Source of the DNA: a virus
Virus record (IMG/VR): IMGVR_UViG_3300005295_000040
Location: 1-40,216 of that record
Length of the DNA stretch: 40,216 nucleotides
Strand: one strand, 5' to 3'
Below the pieces are notes generated by a model. It was not told the DNA's origin and ran no database searches. It worked only from the letters and a program-made list of their open reading frames with translations. Of this stretch, positions 5,995 through 13,421 are shown piece by piece. Each line of letters starts with the position of its first letter. The first letter of the stretch is position 1. A program made the position numbers and the translations under genes.

Positions 5995-6306
5995 ATGCCA
6001 GCCAAAGTTATCACCGGCAAAGAATTTTTAGAAATGCTTGGGATCACCAGGAAAGTTCCTATGCACTTCAAGAAGAACAAGCCGCCCAACATCGGGCAGC
6101 GTGTCATGGGCTACGGCGGATGTGTGTTTATTGTGGAGGCTGTTTCTCTGTTTGGTGACGAGGTTTTTATAAAGCCGCTTCTTCAGTCTTGCTGGAGTGA
6201 CAGTCATAACGATTGGATAGATGTGTACCACCTTGGCAAAGAGAGTCGCTGGAAAAAAGTTGACGAACTCATACCAACGATAGATTACTTGGAAGAAAGC
6301 GAATGA
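5995..6306 (+). CDS. Hypothetical protein, 103 aa
   Basis: This protein of mixed alpha/beta composition has no recognised motif. Its N-terminus (KVITGKEFLEMLGIT) looks helical and the centre has strands (GCVFIVEAVSLFGDEVFIKP). The gene is more AT-rich than its neighbours near its start. The stop overlaps the next gene by four bases. It is the first gene after the structured gap, so it may head a separate transcript. Function unknown. Confidence 0.6.
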   Translation: MPAKVITGKEFLEMLGITRKVPMHFKKNKPPNIGQRVMGYGGCVFIVEAVSLFGDEVFIKPLLQSCWSDSHNDWIDVYHLGKESRWKKVDELIPTIDYLEESE

Positions 6307-6779
6307 AAAAATACCGACCCCACATCCACCCGAACGCATGTCGAAAGCTGGCCCGATTCTTCCGGCAGGTCAAACGCGAGACCGGCACCTGGAATATTCG
6401 CGAGACTGCCAGGCGACTGGGGGTCAATCAAAAGTATGTGCAGGAGAATTTGATAGCAGGTATCGAGCCGACCAACCCGGACATCAGGGAACTGATCCTC
6501 TTGCCGAGGAAACCAAAGAAACGATTTGGCGATTGCAGCCAATGCGGAAAGCCGGTCGAGCTGACCATCAAGGGAGAACTGCAATCGCACGTACGTCCTG
6601 ATGGCACGTATTGCGAAGGCTCGTTCACGCGAGAGTTTTTACCTCGGCGTCGATTGCCGAAGCTAAAGCCGAAGCCTGAGCCAATCACGCCGGAATGGTG
6701 GGACGAGCTGAGGAAGCGAGCAACGAAAGCAATGGTGAGACGAACGAATGACGCAGTCGTTAGAAGGAGACAGCCATGA
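6303..6779 (+). CDS. HTH and zinc-ribbon protein, 158 aa
   Basis: The N-terminal part (residues ~20-55) contains a helix-turn-helix-like pattern, WNIRETARRLGVNQKYVQEN. The middle holds a CxxC zinc-ribbon half (C-S-Q-C-G-K at residues 78-83) with a second Cys near C102 after an H. The C-terminus is very basic (RRTNDAVVRRRQP). The combination suggests a DNA-binding regulator or DNA-processing accessory protein. It overlaps both neighbours by four bases, so it is part of a coupled group with 5995 and 6776. Confidence 0.6.
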   Translation: MKKYRPHIHPNACRKLARFFRQVKRETGTWNIRETARRLGVNQKYVQENLIAGIEPTNPDIRELILLPRKPKKRFGDCSQCGKPVELTIKGELQSHVRPDGTYCEGSFTREFLPRRRLPKLKPKPEPITPEWWDELRKRATKAMVRRTNDAVVRRRQP

Positions 6780-7072
6780 GTGTATTGTTAGCGACCAAGA
6801 AGTTCCCGGCCATCAACCGGCGCATCGAGATCCTGGGTCAGATGAATGACCGTCGCGCCCAGGCATCTGGCAACCAGGACAAGCAAGCGCTGCGAGATCT
6901 TGCCAATGAGTACAAAGAGATGGGTTGCCCGCGTCTGGCAGAAGAGATCAAGACAGAAGCCAAGGCGATCAAGAGAAGGCGCACAGCTGGCCCCGCCGCG
7001 AATGTCGATACCGACATCAACGTCGATGCGAGATCTGATATCGCAACACCACAAATGGCGGTGACACCATGA
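6776..7072 (+). CDS. Hypothetical protein, 98 aa
   Basis: A helical N-terminal half (KFPAINRRIEILGQMNDRRA, then QALRDLANEYKEMGCPRLAEE) is followed by a low-complexity acidic tail rich in Asp/Ala/Val (VDTDINVDARSD). The ATGA overlaps on both ends show that it is a true member of the 5995-8682 run. No family recognised. Confidence 0.6.
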   Translation: MSVLLATKKFPAINRRIEILGQMNDRRAQASGNQDKQALRDLANEYKEMGCPRLAEEIKTEAKAIKRRRTAGPAANVDTDINVDARSDIATPQMAVTP

Positions 7073-7356
7073 CCCAAGATGAAGCCGATGCCGAGGCGAA
7101 GCGCCGATGGGGAGCACGTGCCCATGCAAAACCATACCTGGACAAATACGTCGAGCTTTTGCTTGACATCACCCCGCCAGGCTGGGACATCAAGAAGCAT
7201 GGAAGGGTGGACCAAGTGATAGCCTGGGCAGAGACCTGGGAAGAAGCGTTTGCACTGGCGGGGCAGCAGTACAAGATTCCGGAAGACACCGCCGCCGATG
7301 GTGATACCGCCGATCGTGACGGTGCTGCAGTAAATCAAAAAGGAGATAACTCATGA
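7069..7356 (+). CDS. Hypothetical protein, 95 aa
   Basis: The protein has a helical, Ala/Glu-rich N-terminus (QDEADAEAKRRWGARAHA), a central WDIKKHGRVDQVIAWAETW segment, and a disordered Asp/Ala-rich C-terminus like that of the preceding protein. Short phage proteins starting with an AxxRWG pattern are widespread and uncharacterised. It overlaps both flanking genes by four bases. Confidence 0.6.
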   Translation: MTQDEADAEAKRRWGARAHAKPYLDKYVELLLDITPPGWDIKKHGRVDQVIAWAETWEEAFALAGQQYKIPEDTAADGDTADRDGAAVNQKGDNS

Positions 7357-8051
7357 GAACAAATTTCGACCCGCCATCTGATCCCGAGGGCGGCGTGCGA
7401 GTCTGCCGCAAATGTGACCAGGCTCTTGAAGAGCACTGGGGGGAATGGGTCTGTGTCAATCGCAGATGTCAATCAAGCACGCGTTACGACTTCATCTTCG
7501 ACGCGCATGAGAGCGCTCGCGAGTGGGCACGTGAGCTATTGAAACATCCCGACCAGCTGGTGATCCTCGACGCAGAGACCACGGGATTGGGAAGCTACGA
7601 TGAAGTGTGCCAGGTCGCAATGATCGACGGCTCCGGCAACGTGCTCATGGAGAACCAACTTGTCAAGCCGACGATCCATATCCCAATCGATGCTTACCGC
7701 ATTCACGGGATCACCGATGAGATGGTTCGGGACGCGCCGCGCTTCGCAGAAGTTTGGGGCGAGATCTACAAGCACATGGACGGCAAGATCCTTGTCATCT
7801 ATAACGCCGACTTCGATACCCGCATCCTGAGACAGAGCGCCAAGGCGGTGGGTGACGGGCATGAGCTTGGCTTTCCCTTCAAGAGGCTGACGTGTGCAAT
7901 GAATGCCTATGCCGAATACGTCGGCGAGTGGAATGGCTATCATGGAAACTTTCGCTGGCAGCGACTGCCGGGCGGAGACCACACCGCGCTTGGCGATTGC
8001 CGCGCGACATTGGAACTGATTAGGGATATGGCGGCAGGGGCAGATGCCTAG
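7353..8051 (+). CDS. DEDDh 3'-5' exonuclease (DnaQ-like) with N-terminal zinc ribbon
   Basis: The first ~40 residues carry a four-Cys zinc ribbon (C18-x2-C21 and C34-x4-C39). The nuclease core begins at residue ~68 with D73-A-E75-T-T-G (Exo I), continues to N151-A-D153-F-D (Exo II) and ends with H210-T-A-L-G-D215 (Exo III), the full DEDDh catalytic set. This family removes 3'-terminal nucleotides from DNA or RNA and acts as proofreading subunit or in end processing. The phage has no visible replicative polymerase, so it may proofread for the phage Pol X, process recombination ends, or degrade host RNA or DNA. The zinc ribbon probably binds nucleic acid. Confidence 0.88.
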   Translation: MRTNFDPPSDPEGGVRVCRKCDQALEEHWGEWVCVNRRCQSSTRYDFIFDAHESAREWARELLKHPDQLVILDAETTGLGSYDEVCQVAMIDGSGNVLMENQLVKPTIHIPIDAYRIHGITDEMVRDAPRFAEVWGEIYKHMDGKILVIYNADFDTRILRQSAKAVGDGHELGFPFKRLTCAMNAYAEYVGEWNGYHGNFRWQRLPGGDHTALGDCRATLELIRDMAAGADA

Positions 8052-8682
8052 GTTATTGGATTTGTTTTGTAAGGCAGGGGGTGCAGGGATGGGATACCAT
8101 CGCGCGGGCTTTGAAGTTGTCGGAGTGGACATCGAACCGCAGCCGCGTTATCCATTCGAGTTCCACCAGGCAGACGCACTTGATTACCTCGCCGAGCATT
8201 GGAGGGAGTTCGACGCCATCCATGCAAGCCCGCCATGCCAAGATCATATACCAACTGTTCTCAAAAAGCATGGCACTGCTCATTTGTTGCCAGATACACG
8301 GGAGCTACTTGAAAGATTAGATATACCCTGGGTTATTGAAAATGTACCCACTGCTCCTATGCGCGCCGATTTTAGATTGTGTGGCTGCATGTTCCGGCTT
8401 CCACGCCTGCGTAGACAAAGACTTTTTGAAACCTCTTGGCATGGATTTGCATTGCTCCCGCCTTGCAATCATCCAGAGCATCCAATTAGCGTAACAGGAC
8501 ACGGGATCCCATCAGGTAATTATTATAGAGACAAATTGAGAGGCCCAGAATTTGGAGTTTTAGCTAGAGCGGCAATGGGTATTGACTGGATGACGCGAGA
8601 CGAACTGGCGCAAGCCATCCCACCCGCCTACACGGAATTTATCGGCACTCAGTTGTTGAATGTCATTACGAATTTGCAATGA
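8044..8682 (+). CDS. DNA (cytosine-5) methyltransferase-like protein
   Basis: This compact 212-residue methylase has motif I LDLFCKAGGAGMGYHRAGFE (residues 5-24), a VGVDIEPQPRYP segment, the catalytic P63-P-C65-Q motif IV, E99-N-V motif VI, and an R-R-Q-R-L motif VIII-like region. It is smaller than bacterial C5 enzymes (over 300 residues) and lacks a long target-recognition domain, like several phage DNA methylases. It would methylate phage DNA to resist host restriction. The interior of the gene (about 8240-8575) has visibly lower GC (about 40% in some 60-base blocks) than neighbours near 57%, suggesting later acquisition or recombination. Overlaps the exonuclease by 8 bases. Confidence 0.85.
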   Translation: MPRLLDLFCKAGGAGMGYHRAGFEVVGVDIEPQPRYPFEFHQADALDYLAEHWREFDAIHASPPCQDHIPTVLKKHGTAHLLPDTRELLERLDIPWVIENVPTAPMRADFRLCGCMFRLPRLRRQRLFETSWHGFALLPPCNHPEHPISVTGHGIPSGNYYRDKLRGPEFGVLARAAMGIDWMTRDELAQAIPPAYTEFIGTQLLNVITNLQ

Positions 8683-8772
8683 AGCAAAAGGTTACATCGT
8701 ACTTCTCAGCATCGCGCGCATGTTCTAAAATCCTTCTGTCGTTGTCCTTATCAGTACCCAATGGAGCAAATC

Positions 8773-8988
8773 ATGCTGAACAAAATCGCAATAGCATTAT
8801 CGGACGTCATAGGGCAGGAGAACGCGGAGATCCTTTTGAACATGTGTCAGCGCGTGAAGGAGCGAGCCATCGACCGCAAGAGCCAGCAGTCGGTCGAGGT
8901 GATCTTCAATGAGCATGGACACGTCCGCCATATCAACGGATCAGACAATGTGAATGGCATCAAGCCGAAGACCTATCAGTCGGAGTAG
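8773..8988 (+). CDS. Hypothetical protein, 71 aa
   Basis: ATG 8773 is preferred to 8761 because GGAG at 8763-8766 is six bases upstream of it. The sequence (LNKIAIALSDVIGQENAEI, then NMCQRVKERAIDRKSQQS) is helical with a short beta C-terminus (VEVIFNEHGHVRHIN). No known family. It is the last gene before the terminator at 9033, closing the early/middle region. A longer overlapping frame at 8679-8912 was judged less likely. Confidence 0.5.
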   Translation: MLNKIAIALSDVIGQENAEILLNMCQRVKERAIDRKSQQSVEVIFNEHGHVRHINGSDNVNGIKPKTYQSE

Positions 8989-8991
8989 GTG

Positions 8992-8997
8992 TATAAT
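8992..8997 (+). promoter_or_regulatory. TATAAT box without a good -35
   Basis: TATAAT occurs at 8992-8997, just after the stop of the 8773 gene and before the terminator. No TTGACA-like hexamer lies 16-18 bases upstream (the sequence there is AGACCT). Any transcript would be stopped at 9033-9073. Weak evidence; it may be chance. Confidence 0.25.
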
Positions 8998-9032
8998 TTT
9001 CAAAACAAATTTTATCTAGTCCGACAGACAAG

Positions 9033-9073
9033 AAACGGGACGCTCTATCTAGGAGCGCCCCGTTTTTTATTTT
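9033..9073 (+). terminator. Intrinsic terminator ending the early/middle region
   Basis: AACGGGACGCTC (9034-9045) pairs with GAGCGCCCCGTT (9053-9064) with a single mismatch around a short loop (TATCTAG), followed by TTTTTTATTTT. This is a textbook rho-independent terminator, placed between the last early gene and the lysis cassette. Confidence 0.9.
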
Positions 9074-9122
9074 CCGACAACGAACGCCGGAACAAGTGTG
9101 CCTGCCGGAGAAGGAGACCCCC

Positions 9123-9317
9123 ATGTTAGACCCAACATTAAGAGCAGTTTTCGTTGCGCTTCTGATCGTGATCCTTCGCTTTGTGTTCATTGCCCTCGGC
9201 GTCCCTGTCAGCGACGAGTTCCTGGCTACTCTTGCCGCGGCGATCATCGCCTGGATCTTAGGCAACCCTGCCGGGTCTGCCACCGCCCAGGCGATCCACC
9301 GCGCCCGCGCCAAATAA
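9123..9317 (+). CDS. Putative holin, two-TM
   Basis: This 64-residue protein has two membrane segments, residues ~7-27 (RAVFVALLIVILRFVFIALG) and ~33-48 (LATLAAAIIAWILG), joined by a short acidic turn (VPVSDE) and followed by a basic tail (HRARAK). Size, topology and position directly before an endolysin are those of class II holins, which form the membrane lesion that releases the lysin. AAGGAG upstream at 9110 supports ATG 9123. Function is inferred from context. Confidence 0.7.
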   Translation: MLDPTLRAVFVALLIVILRFVFIALGVPVSDEFLATLAAAIIAWILGNPAGSATAQAIHRARAK

Positions 9318-9746
9318 ATGACTCCGACTAATGCAGGCGGCTTCCAGGAAATCTTTGACGCCGTCCAGATGGACGAGAACGCCAAGAAAGTTTTCCTTGC
9401 CATGCCGAGGGAAGAGCAGCTGCTCGCCATCGTTGGGATGCAGGCCTGGATGCGCTCAGAACTGGTGAACATCAAGCGGGATGTGCTTGAGACCAAGAAG
9501 GATCTGGAAGAGTCCAAGAAGGAGACCCTGCAATACAGGGTCAGGCGGGAGAGGCAGGAAAAGAAACTACTTGGCAGCCTGGAAGGCGACGACCAGATGT
9601 CTACGACACAGAAGATCGTGCGGGAGATCGCCAAGGAATTTTCAAAGCGCTTTGATTTCTGGGCATGGTTCCGGGACAAGGTACTTCCCGCGATCCTCAC
9701 AGCAATTGCGCTTGGCATTCTCTACCTGGTATTCGGAGGCAAATAA
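9318..9746 (+). CDS. Coiled-coil membrane protein in lysis cassette
   Basis: The first ~50 residues are soluble and helical, followed by a strongly charged coiled coil (ELVNIKRDVLETKKDLEESK) of about 50 residues and a C-terminal membrane segment (LPAILTAIALGILYLVF). The N-terminal region plus one TM near the C-terminus resembles holin-like or holin-regulating phage proteins. It starts immediately after the preceding stop, so it is translated by coupling. It is probably the second component of the holin system. Confidence 0.6.
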   Translation: MTPTNAGGFQEIFDAVQMDENAKKVFLAMPREEQLLAIVGMQAWMRSELVNIKRDVLETKKDLEESKKETLQYRVRRERQEKKLLGSLEGDDQMSTTQKIVREIAKEFSKRFDFWAWFRDKVLPAILTAIALGILYLVFGGK

Positions 9747-9749
9747 CAA

Positions 9750-11417
9750 ATGCTGAATACGATCAGAAACTATCTCGTCTCCATCCTCGCACCCAAGTAC
9801 CGCGCGGTAGGGATCGACGGCTCGCACTGGTGGGGCTGGTTCAAGCCGGAGCTGGCGACCAGGCCGATTGATTTCGTGATCATCAAGGCGACCCAAGGCT
9901 CGACCATGATCGATCCCGCCCTCGGTATCAACTGGGAGGGAGCCAAGCGCGTGGGAGTGAGGGGCGCTTACCACTACCAGAAGTATGGCGCCTCGTGGCT
10001 GGCTCAGGCGGAGTTCTTCCTGCGGGCCGCAGACCGTTACGACTTTCATATCCTCGCCCTGGATGTGGAGAAGGCCTACAACGAGCTGGCCTTCGCAAGC
10101 CCGGCTGCGGGGGATACGTTCTTCTCGGACATGCGCCGCATCCTGGATTACTGGAAGTTCAAGAAGCCGGACAAGAAGGTCGTCCTCTACACCAACACCG
10201 ACATCTACGCAAACTTTATCTACCCCGCCATCAAGCGGCTGTATGGGATGGAAGGGGAGCAGTGGCTGGAGTCGCTCGACCTATGGCTGGCAAACTATAA
10301 CGGGCAGAACGTGGACGGTGAGCCGCTGATGCCTGCTAACCGCGCAAGTGGCTGGACGTTCTGGCAATACAGCAGCAACGGGAAGAAGGCAGACTACGGC
10401 ACGAATGGGGATGTAGATCTGAACGTCTTCAACGGCAGGGTGGAGGAGCTGTACAAGTGGGCAGGGATCACAAACACCGATCCACCTCCACCAGTCGAGC
10501 CGCCCGCGCCACAGACAGAACCGGAGACCGAGCCGGAGACCTGGACGGGTCATGTCGTTGCCCTCGAACGCCTGATTGCCCGCAGCTACCCGGCGCGGGC
10601 AGACGGGACCGACACCGGCCGCCGACTCATCCCAGGGGAGAAGGTGAGCGGGAGACTATGGACTGGCAACGGTTACGTCTGGATGAAGCTCGACGACAGT
10701 GTACCCGAGACGATCAAAGGGAAGTGGGTCGCAGTGCGGAAGGAAGGCGGCGATCAGTTTATCAAGCTGGACCCGCAGCCATTGCCACCGGGACCAACCA
10801 TCCCGCAGTTATGGAGAGTGAAGCACGACATCGAATTGACGAAGGGGTTATGGCGGGACAACCTGCCGGAAGTGCACCCGATCTTCCCGAACCATCACTC
10901 GGAATTCGGCAAGGACTGGCAGCTGCTTAGCCGAGGCATGAACCCAAGGATCAGCGCCAACAAATGGACAGCCGTCTATCACTTCAAGTTGTGGATAGAT
11001 AACAACCAGGGGTATGGGATGGAGAGTGATCCGCGCGCCAACTATGTGCTACGCGAGAACCTGACGTGCGATAACCCACGCGTCGAAGCCCTGACTACAG
11101 GCGGCAGCTTCCACACCGGGACAGTGGAAGGACCAAACCTGATCCTCGAAACGCTGGATGTGAATCACGCGCCGACATTGGATTGGATACTGGCGCGCCC
11201 GTGGTTCTTTGTGTATGCCGTGACCGTGGACAGTAAGGGCACGCCGAGGAGATTCCCGCAGGGATTGCAGCCGAACGGGGAAGTTGCGCCGATCATCCAT
11301 CCGCTGATTGCCGACCGCAGGAAATACCCAAAGCTCACGATCCCGCTTTCCAAGTTGGAGAAGTGGGACATGTCGAAGGGTTTGCCTGATCCGTTCAAGG
11401 TGTACGAAAAGGCATGA
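9750..11417 (+). CDS. Endolysin, GH25-type lysozyme with C-terminal wall-binding region
   Basis: Residues ~17-240 form a glycoside hydrolase family 25 domain: G-I-D23-G-S-H near the start, IIKATQGSTMID, RGAYHY, the catalytic L-A-L-D105-V-E107, LYTNTDIY, LWLANYN and WQYSSNG. GH25 enzymes are muramidases that cut peptidoglycan glycan strands. A Pro/Glu-rich linker (about residues 245-270) leads to an SH3-like segment (RSYPARADG to WVAVRKEGGD) and a further ~200-residue C-terminal domain with RGMNPRISANKWTAVYHFKL, probably for wall binding. At 555 residues it is longer than typical GH25 lysins because of these extra domains. It follows the holin candidates directly. Confidence 0.88.
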   Translation: MLNTIRNYLVSILAPKYRAVGIDGSHWWGWFKPELATRPIDFVIIKATQGSTMIDPALGINWEGAKRVGVRGAYHYQKYGASWLAQAEFFLRAADRYDFHILALDVEKAYNELAFASPAAGDTFFSDMRRILDYWKFKKPDKKVVLYTNTDIYANFIYPAIKRLYGMEGEQWLESLDLWLANYNGQNVDGEPLMPANRASGWTFWQYSSNGKKADYGTNGDVDLNVFNGRVEELYKWAGITNTDPPPPVEPPAPQTEPETEPETWTGHVVALERLIARSYPARADGTDTGRRLIPGEKVSGRLWTGNGYVWMKLDDSVPETIKGKWVAVRKEGGDQFIKLDPQPLPPGPTIPQLWRVKHDIELTKGLWRDNLPEVHPIFPNHHSEFGKDWQLLSRGMNPRISANKWTAVYHFKLWIDNNQGYGMESDPRANYVLRENLTCDNPRVEALTTGGSFHTGTVEGPNLILETLDVNHAPTLDWILARPWFFVYAVTVDSKGTPRRFPQGLQPNGEVAPIIHPLIADRRKYPKLTIPLSKLEKWDMSKGLPDPFKVYEKA

Positions 11418-12040
11418 CCGACGAACTCAAGCCACTGTCTCAAAGCCATCAAGCCGTCATGGATGAATACTTCCAATGTTGGGAGAAAACAGAGGCTTAT
11501 AAAAGGGTTTACCAGAAAGCCTCGCACAACGCGGCAAGGACTTCTGCCGCGCGTTTGTTTGCAGAAGCTAACTTTCAAGCACATTTGCAGCAGCGATTAG
11601 CAGAGAACCACATGAGCGCCGACGAGGTCCTGAAGCGGCTGGCAGACATCGGGCGCGGCGACCTGGGTCTGTTCTTCAAGGTGACGGATGAATGGATGTT
11701 CTACCCACCGCCGACCTCCGAGATCCTGGATGAGCAGGAAGTTATCGAAGAACAGGAAGGCAAGCCAGCAGTCAAGCGGATCAGCTACCGGGTGCGACGT
11801 GTGATCCTCGACCTGGACAGGATCAAAGATCCAGACTATTCCTACCTGCTCAAGAAGTTTTCCGACCATGGCAGAAGGGGAATGAGCATCGAGATCCACG
11901 ACGCGAAAGCCGCGCAGGAACTGATCGGCAAGCATCACAAGTTATTCAACGAGCCGGGCACGAAAGAGAACCCACTCCACATCGACGGACTGGATAAGTA
12001 TCTGGACAAGATCTATGGTAACCGCGACGATCAAAGCTGA
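11414..12040 (+). CDS. Terminase small subunit
   Basis: This 208-residue protein has an N-terminal helix-turn-helix type segment (QAVMDEYFQCWEKTEAYKRV, then AARTSAARLFAEANFQAHLQQ) typical of small terminases. LAENHMSADEVLKRLADIGR and a central region follow, with a C-terminal helical part that overlaps the large-subunit start. It would recognise the packaging site and recruit the large subunit. Its stop lies 25 bases inside the next gene. Confidence 0.8.
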   Translation: MTDELKPLSQSHQAVMDEYFQCWEKTEAYKRVYQKASHNAARTSAARLFAEANFQAHLQQRLAENHMSADEVLKRLADIGRGDLGLFFKVTDEWMFYPPPTSEILDEQEVIEEQEGKPAVKRISYRVRRVILDLDRIKDPDYSYLLKKFSDHGRRGMSIEIHDAKAAQELIGKHHKLFNEPGTKENPLHIDGLDKYLDKIYGNRDDQS

Positions 12041-13421
12041 CGAACGTATCGAGCGAATGCTGACCGCCATGCGTGACGCAGGCTTGCCGCGCGACCAGGC
12101 AGAGCAGTTCACGCGCGCCGGCTACATTCCACTGGAGGGGATGCTTCCCTTCCATGCGGCAGCCAGGGAAGCCGACAAGCAGGGCGGGCCCGAATGGATC
12201 GCACTCGGCGGCAAGCGCGGACCAGGCAAGAGTCACACGATCATGGCGCAGGTAGGACTGGACGATTGCCAGCGGGTCGAAGGGTTGAAGGTTCTCTTCC
12301 TGCGCAAGATCATGAAAGCAGCCAGGGAATCGCTCGATGATGTTGTTCGCCAGGTGTTTCGGTACACGCCGCACACCCCGACCGCGGACGGCATCTCATT
12401 CAGGAACGGCAGCCGGATCATTATCGGTGGGTTCAAGGACGAGAAGGACATCGAAAAATATTTGGGCATCGAGTATGACATCATCGTCATCGAAGAGTGC
12501 ACGCAGATCTCAGAGACCAAGAAGGATAAGTTGCGCGGCTCTCTTCGCACCTCGAAGTCGAAGTGGCGACCGCGCATCTACCTATCCACCAACGCGGACG
12601 GCATCGGCTTGTCCTGGTTCAAGAAGATGTTTATCGAGCCGTTCCGCAAAGGGATTGAGCGCCTGACCCGCTTCTTCGACGTGACCCATATCTACAATCC
12701 CTTCATCAACCCGGAGTATCAAAGCTGGCTGGATAGTCTTACAGGTCCACTCGGCAAAGCCTGGAGAGACGGAGACTGGGACGCATTCGCAGGCATGGCA
12801 TTCCCGCAGTGGAATAGGGAGCGGCATGTCGTGCAGCCGTTCGAGATCCCGAACCATTGGATCAAATGGAGGTCGACCGACTGGGGATTTGCCTCGCCGT
12901 TCTCAACTCACTGGTACACCAAAGACCCGGACACCAGGCGGATATTTGTTTACCGTGAGTTCTACGGTGCAGGCATGACCGACCGGCAACAGGCGCGCGG
13001 CATCCGAGACATGACACCCGATGAAATCATCTTCGTTCACTACGCCGACCCTGCTCTTTGGGAGCGCAAGAACCGCGACGATGAAGTGTTCTCGACTGCC
13101 GATGAGTACAAGAAGGAAGGTGTGGTCCTGACCAAAGCGGACAACGACCGGCTTTCAGGCAAGCGCAAGGTGAACAACATCCTCGCCGACCTGCCAGACG
13201 GAGAGCCAGGCTTGCAAGTATTCGAGACCTGCCCGCACATGATCGAGCAGTTCTCCAGTCTGGCAGCTGACGAGCGCAACCCGGAGGACGTGGACACTGA
13301 CCAGGAAGACCACGCCTATGACGATTGCAGGTACGCACTCACCAACGAGAAACGAATTGAGCAAAAGGGAGCGCCGAAGCAAGACGGCAGGCATCCACTC
13401 GCAGGAGTAAAAGGACTATGA
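12015..13421 (+). CDS. Terminase large subunit
   Basis: This 468-residue packaging ATPase/nuclease has a Walker A-like G65-G-K-R-G-P-G-K72-S, Walker B Y154-D-I-I-V-I-E160-E161, and the C-terminal nuclease domain beginning with T288-D289-W-G. Later acidic residues (HYADPALWE, EDHAYDDCRYAL) complete an RNase H-like active site. Terminase large subunits translocate DNA into the prohead using ATP and cut the concatemer. ATG 12015 gives an overlap with the small subunit; it is the only start placing the ATPase domain correctly. Confidence 0.95.
   Translation: MVTATIKADERIERMLTAMRDAGLPRDQAEQFTRAGYIPLEGMLPFHAAAREADKQGGPEWIALGGKRGPGKSHTIMAQVGLDDCQRVEGLKVLFLRKIMKAARESLDDVVRQVFRYTPHTPTADGISFRNGSRIIIGGFKDEKDIEKYLGIEYDIIVIEECTQISETKKDKLRGSLRTSKSKWRPRIYLSTNADGIGLSWFKKMFIEPFRKGIERLTRFFDVTHIYNPFINPEYQSWLDSLTGPLGKAWRDGDWDAFAGMAFPQWNRERHVVQPFEIPNHWIKWRSTDWGFASPFSTHWYTKDPDTRRIFVYREFYGAGMTDRQQARGIRDMTPDEIIFVHYADPALWERKNRDDEVFSTADEYKKEGVVLTKADNDRLSGKRKVNNILADLPDGEPGLQVFETCPHMIEQFSSLAADERNPEDVDTDQEDHAYDDCRYALTNEKRIEQKGAPKQDGRHPLAGVKGL

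Noticed and set aside
8679-8912. 77-residue frame overlapping the gene at 8773
   Set aside because: It is Ser/Arg-rich and lacks a ribosome site, whereas the 8773 start has GGAG six bases upstream.
8960-9718. 252-residue minus-strand frame across the lysis genes
   Set aside because: It crosses the intrinsic terminator and two well-supported + strand membrane genes, and its composition is Ser/Arg-rich as expected for a shadow.
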